A stretch of 5,609 nt of DNA from an uncultured Eubacterium sp. (GTDB lineage: Bacteria > Bacillota > Clostridia > Lachnospirales > Lachnospiraceae). A program made the position numbers and the translations under genes. Each line of letters begins with the position of its first letter. Positions within the stretch are counted from its first letter, which is position 1. Below the pieces are notes generated by a model. That model saw only the letters and a program-made list of their open reading frames with translations. It was not told the DNA's origin and made no database searches. The stretch lies in NCBI GenBank assembly GCA_937915825.1, contig CALGGT010000069.1:1-5609 (forward strand), read 5' to 3'. Below, piece by piece: positions 5,200-5,609 of the stretch.

Positions 5200-5609
5200 T
5201 CAGTGATCACAGGATGCCAGCGCCCTCCCGCAGGCAACGGCCGTTGACCAGGCGATCTGCAAGTTATAACCGCCGGTTACGGCATCCACATCCAACACCT
5301 CTCCCACAAAATATAACCCCGAAACCTTTTTGCTTTCCATGGTTTTCGGGTTGATCTCCTTCACATGAACCCCACCGGTGGTTACGATCGCCTCCTGGAA
5401 TCCTCCGGTTCCAACGATGTGAAAGGAAATCTTCTTTAAGAGAGCGCTAAGTCTCCGGATTTCCTTTTGATCCAGGCTTTTGGCCTTTCTCTCTTCTGCC
5501 AGATCTCCCCGCCTTAGTAACACTGGGATCATGCTGGCAGGAACCAGGGCTCTGAGCCAGTGTTTTAAGGATTTTTCAGGATTCATTTGAATTTCCTTTT
5601 CCAAACGTT
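5200..5609 (-). CDS. NAD(P)/FAD-dependent oxidoreductase, BaiN/RdsA (HI0933-like) family, C-terminal part
   Basis: The window holds the last 135 codons of a flavoprotein whose start lies beyond the right edge; the reading frame stays open to 5609. The end matches the HI0933/YhiN-type family: ALVPASMIPVLLRR, then VTTGGVHVKEINPKTMESK, and the FAD-binding block GLYFVGEVLDVDAVTGGYNLQ close to the C-terminus, followed by a helix with AWSTAVACGRAL. Family members are near 400 residues, so about two thirds is missing, including the N-terminal Rossmann GxGxxG. The physiological reaction is poorly known; some members are linked to bile acid metabolism by annotation, which is not a basis for a specific function here. 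A TTG at 5604 is only an internal leucine codon. The gene ends 48 bases before cmk, and this neighbour pair is common in Clostridia as far as I recall. Confidence 0.9.
   Translation of the reverse strand, partial: RLEKEIQMNPEKSLKHWLRALVPASMIPVLLRRGDLAEERKAKSLDQKEIRRLSALLKKISFHIVGTGGFQEAIVTTGGVHVKEINPKTMESKKVSGLYFVGEVLDVDAVTGGYNLQIAWSTAVACGRALASCDH

Overview
The window looks like an ordinary housekeeping stretch of a Firmicutes chromosome, most likely class Clostridia and probably Lachnospiraceae. I infer this from the gene order, the strong purine-rich ribosome binding sites, and the protein style of SMC, PlsX and the four-domain S1 protein. No database search was possible. All seven genes lie on the minus strand, so transcription runs from the right edge to the left edge. 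Coding density is very high; the only non-coding gap above 50 bases is 2227-2340.

In transcription order, the first block (5609 to 2341) holds the C-terminal part of a BaiN/RdsA-type flavoprotein, then cmk (cytidylate kinase), ispH (last step of the MEP isoprenoid pathway) and an S1-domain RNA-binding protein of the RpsA type with a long Ala/Glu/Pro tail. cmk and ispH are one base apart. ispH and the S1 gene overlap by 31 bases, so translation is probably coupled. cmk next to rpsA is an old association, also seen in Escherichia coli; here ispH sits between them.

The second block (2226 to 1) holds plsX (acyl phosphate synthesis for phospholipids), rnc (RNase III) and the start of smc (chromosome condensation), with gaps of 3 and 11 bases. 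This is the familiar plsX-acpP-rnc-smc cluster of Firmicutes, but acpP is missing and plsX runs directly into rnc. rpmF and its DUF177 neighbour, often found upstream of plsX in related bacteria, are also absent; the S1 gene lies there instead.

The two blocks are separated by a 114-base spacer carrying two inverted repeats that share the half-site TAAG(A/C)CA four times. This is the most interesting non-coding signal in the window and may be an operator or an RNA structure controlling plsX-rnc-smc. I found no tRNA, rRNA, mobile element, CRISPR array or convincing rho-independent terminator, and nothing that amounts to a new multi-gene system.
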